Assembly: GCF_002007105.1 (NCBI RefSeq)
Contig: NZ_MVBC01000008.1
Coordinates: 186,001-250,000 of the forward strand
Source: Hymenobacter sp. CRA2
Lineage (GTDB): Bacteria > Bacteroidota > Bacteroidia > Cytophagales > Hymenobacteraceae
Direction: 5' to 3'
DNA: 64,000 nucleotides
The translations under genes were made by a program, and so were the position numbers. Below are positions 63,572 to 64,000 of this stretch, piece by piece. How positions within the stretch are numbered: the first letter of the stretch is position 1; each line of letters begins with the position of its first letter. The notes beneath the pieces are model-generated. The model was given only the letters and a program-made list of their open reading frames with translations. It was not told where the DNA came from and made no database searches.

Positions 63572-63690
63572 AGCTAAAATTCTTTTCTTGCAGATTCAGC
63601 TCTGGTGAAGTGTCTTAGCTAACAACGGGAGTTGTCGGGTTGTTGTGCTATGAGTTGAAGTACAAACAGATTCGTGTATGCGAATGTAGA

Positions 63691-63721
63691 TTTGCGCCTG
63701 GCTGAATACGCCTTACATTTG
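63691..63721 (+). promoter_or_regulatory. Full Bacteroidota promoter of sucA
   Basis: -33 box TTTG at 63691-63694 and -7 box TACATTTG at 63714-63721, 19 bases apart, 22 bases before the ATG. This is the only place in the window where I see both boxes at the standard spacing. Confidence 0.75.
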
Positions 63722-63743
63722 CTTTCCCACCATAGCCGTTCAC

Positions 63744-64000
63744 ATGGACGCATATTCCTATATCGCCAACGCGCATGGCGAGTACATCGACCAGCTCTAC
63801 CAAGCCTACAAGGCTGATCCAGAATCGGTAGACTTTGGCTGGCGCAAATTCTTCGAAGGCTTCGACTTCTCGCAGACGTACCCGGAAGACGGCGCGGAGC
63901 AAGCCACCGGCACCGGCGTGCTGACGAAATCGGCCTCCACGCTGGGCAGCACGGCCATCAGTTCCTCCGATTCGGTTTCGACTGATAAGGAAACGGCGGT
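63744..64000 (+). CDS. sucA: 2-oxoglutarate dehydrogenase E1 component, 3' end beyond window
   Basis: First 85 codons of the E1 subunit of 2-oxoglutarate dehydrogenase (TCA cycle). MDAYSYIANAHGEYIDQLYQ and DPESVDFGWRKFFEGFDF match the conserved N-terminal E2-binding segment of SucA/OdhA. The coding frame runs off the window end, so the thiamine site is not seen. It has its own well-formed promoter. The E2 partner may follow beyond the edge; lipoate would come from lipA. Confidence 0.92.
   Translation, partial: MDAYSYIANAHGEYIDQLYQAYKADPESVDFGWRKFFEGFDFSQTYPEDGAEQATGTGVLTKSASTLGSTAISSSDSVSTDKETA

Overview
The window looks like chromosome of a member of the Bacteroidota, most likely the Hymenobacter group (Cytophagales). 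The reasons are: high GC by eye; two large secreted proteins with a signal peptide and a C-terminal type IX secretion (T9SS) sorting domain; a SusC/RagA-type TonB-dependent receptor; a bacillithiol-type YtxJ protein; the folP-cdaA pair; a fused E1 alpha/beta dehydrogenase; and repeated use of the Bacteroidota -7 promoter box TAnnTTTG. The genus is inferred from gene style, not from a marker gene.

Layout. 1-5.1 kb: a type I restriction-modification locus, hsdR (cut by the window edge), hsdM, hsdS. A 21-bp-arm hairpin and a promoter box lie between R and M. 5.2-8.6 kb: an unknown protein, an unusual array of five 12-bp palindromes spaced exactly 41 bp apart, then folP-cdaA (folate synthesis and c-di-AMP synthesis) facing a DUF1599 protein. 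8.6-9.1 kb: a small GIY-YIG nuclease gene held exactly between 56-bp inverted repeats; shorter gene-free relatives of the same palindrome lie near 10.4, 11.6 and 35.3 kb. 9.1-19 kb: a DoxX-type membrane protein, an ABC permease, shikimate kinase, a fatty acid hydroxylase, a T9SS cargo, a PAP2/EamA/lipoprotein cluster and the Na+/H+ antiporter nhaA. 19-28.5 kb: a five-PAS hybrid histidine kinase, tRNA-Asn, a Rieske-fold lipoprotein without the usual histidines, pheS, two small secreted proteins and an M16 peptidase.

28.5-42 kb: an orphan SusC receptor, an outer-membrane protein, the branched-chain 2-oxoacid dehydrogenase E1 fusion, small envelope proteins, ytxJ, an OsmC protein, lipA (lipoate for the dehydrogenases and the glycine cleavage system), a T9SS beta-helix protein, a DUF4136 lipoprotein, and a pair of SH3-like proteins of which the first is frameshifted. 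42-50 kb: gcvP, then a three-gene unit of unknown role (small histidine-rich protein, leucine-rich-repeat/DUF6745-like protein, VWA protein with a duplicated C-terminal domain), then a saccharopine/alanine dehydrogenase-like enzyme. 50-64 kb: tandem DUF1206 proteins, a stand-alone DprA/SLOG-like protein, CsbD, a pair of related secreted proteins, a TPR-like protein, a NERD-like/coiled-coil/WG-repeat membrane protein, several conserved unknowns, a royal-jelly-type lipoprotein and the start of sucA.

Most genes are housekeeping or envelope functions in short units separated by strong hairpin terminators. The parts most worth a second look are the GIY-YIG palindromic element, the 41-bp palindrome array, the 45.6-48.9 kb gene unit, and the set of promoter boxes that sit only 2-6 bases before start codons.
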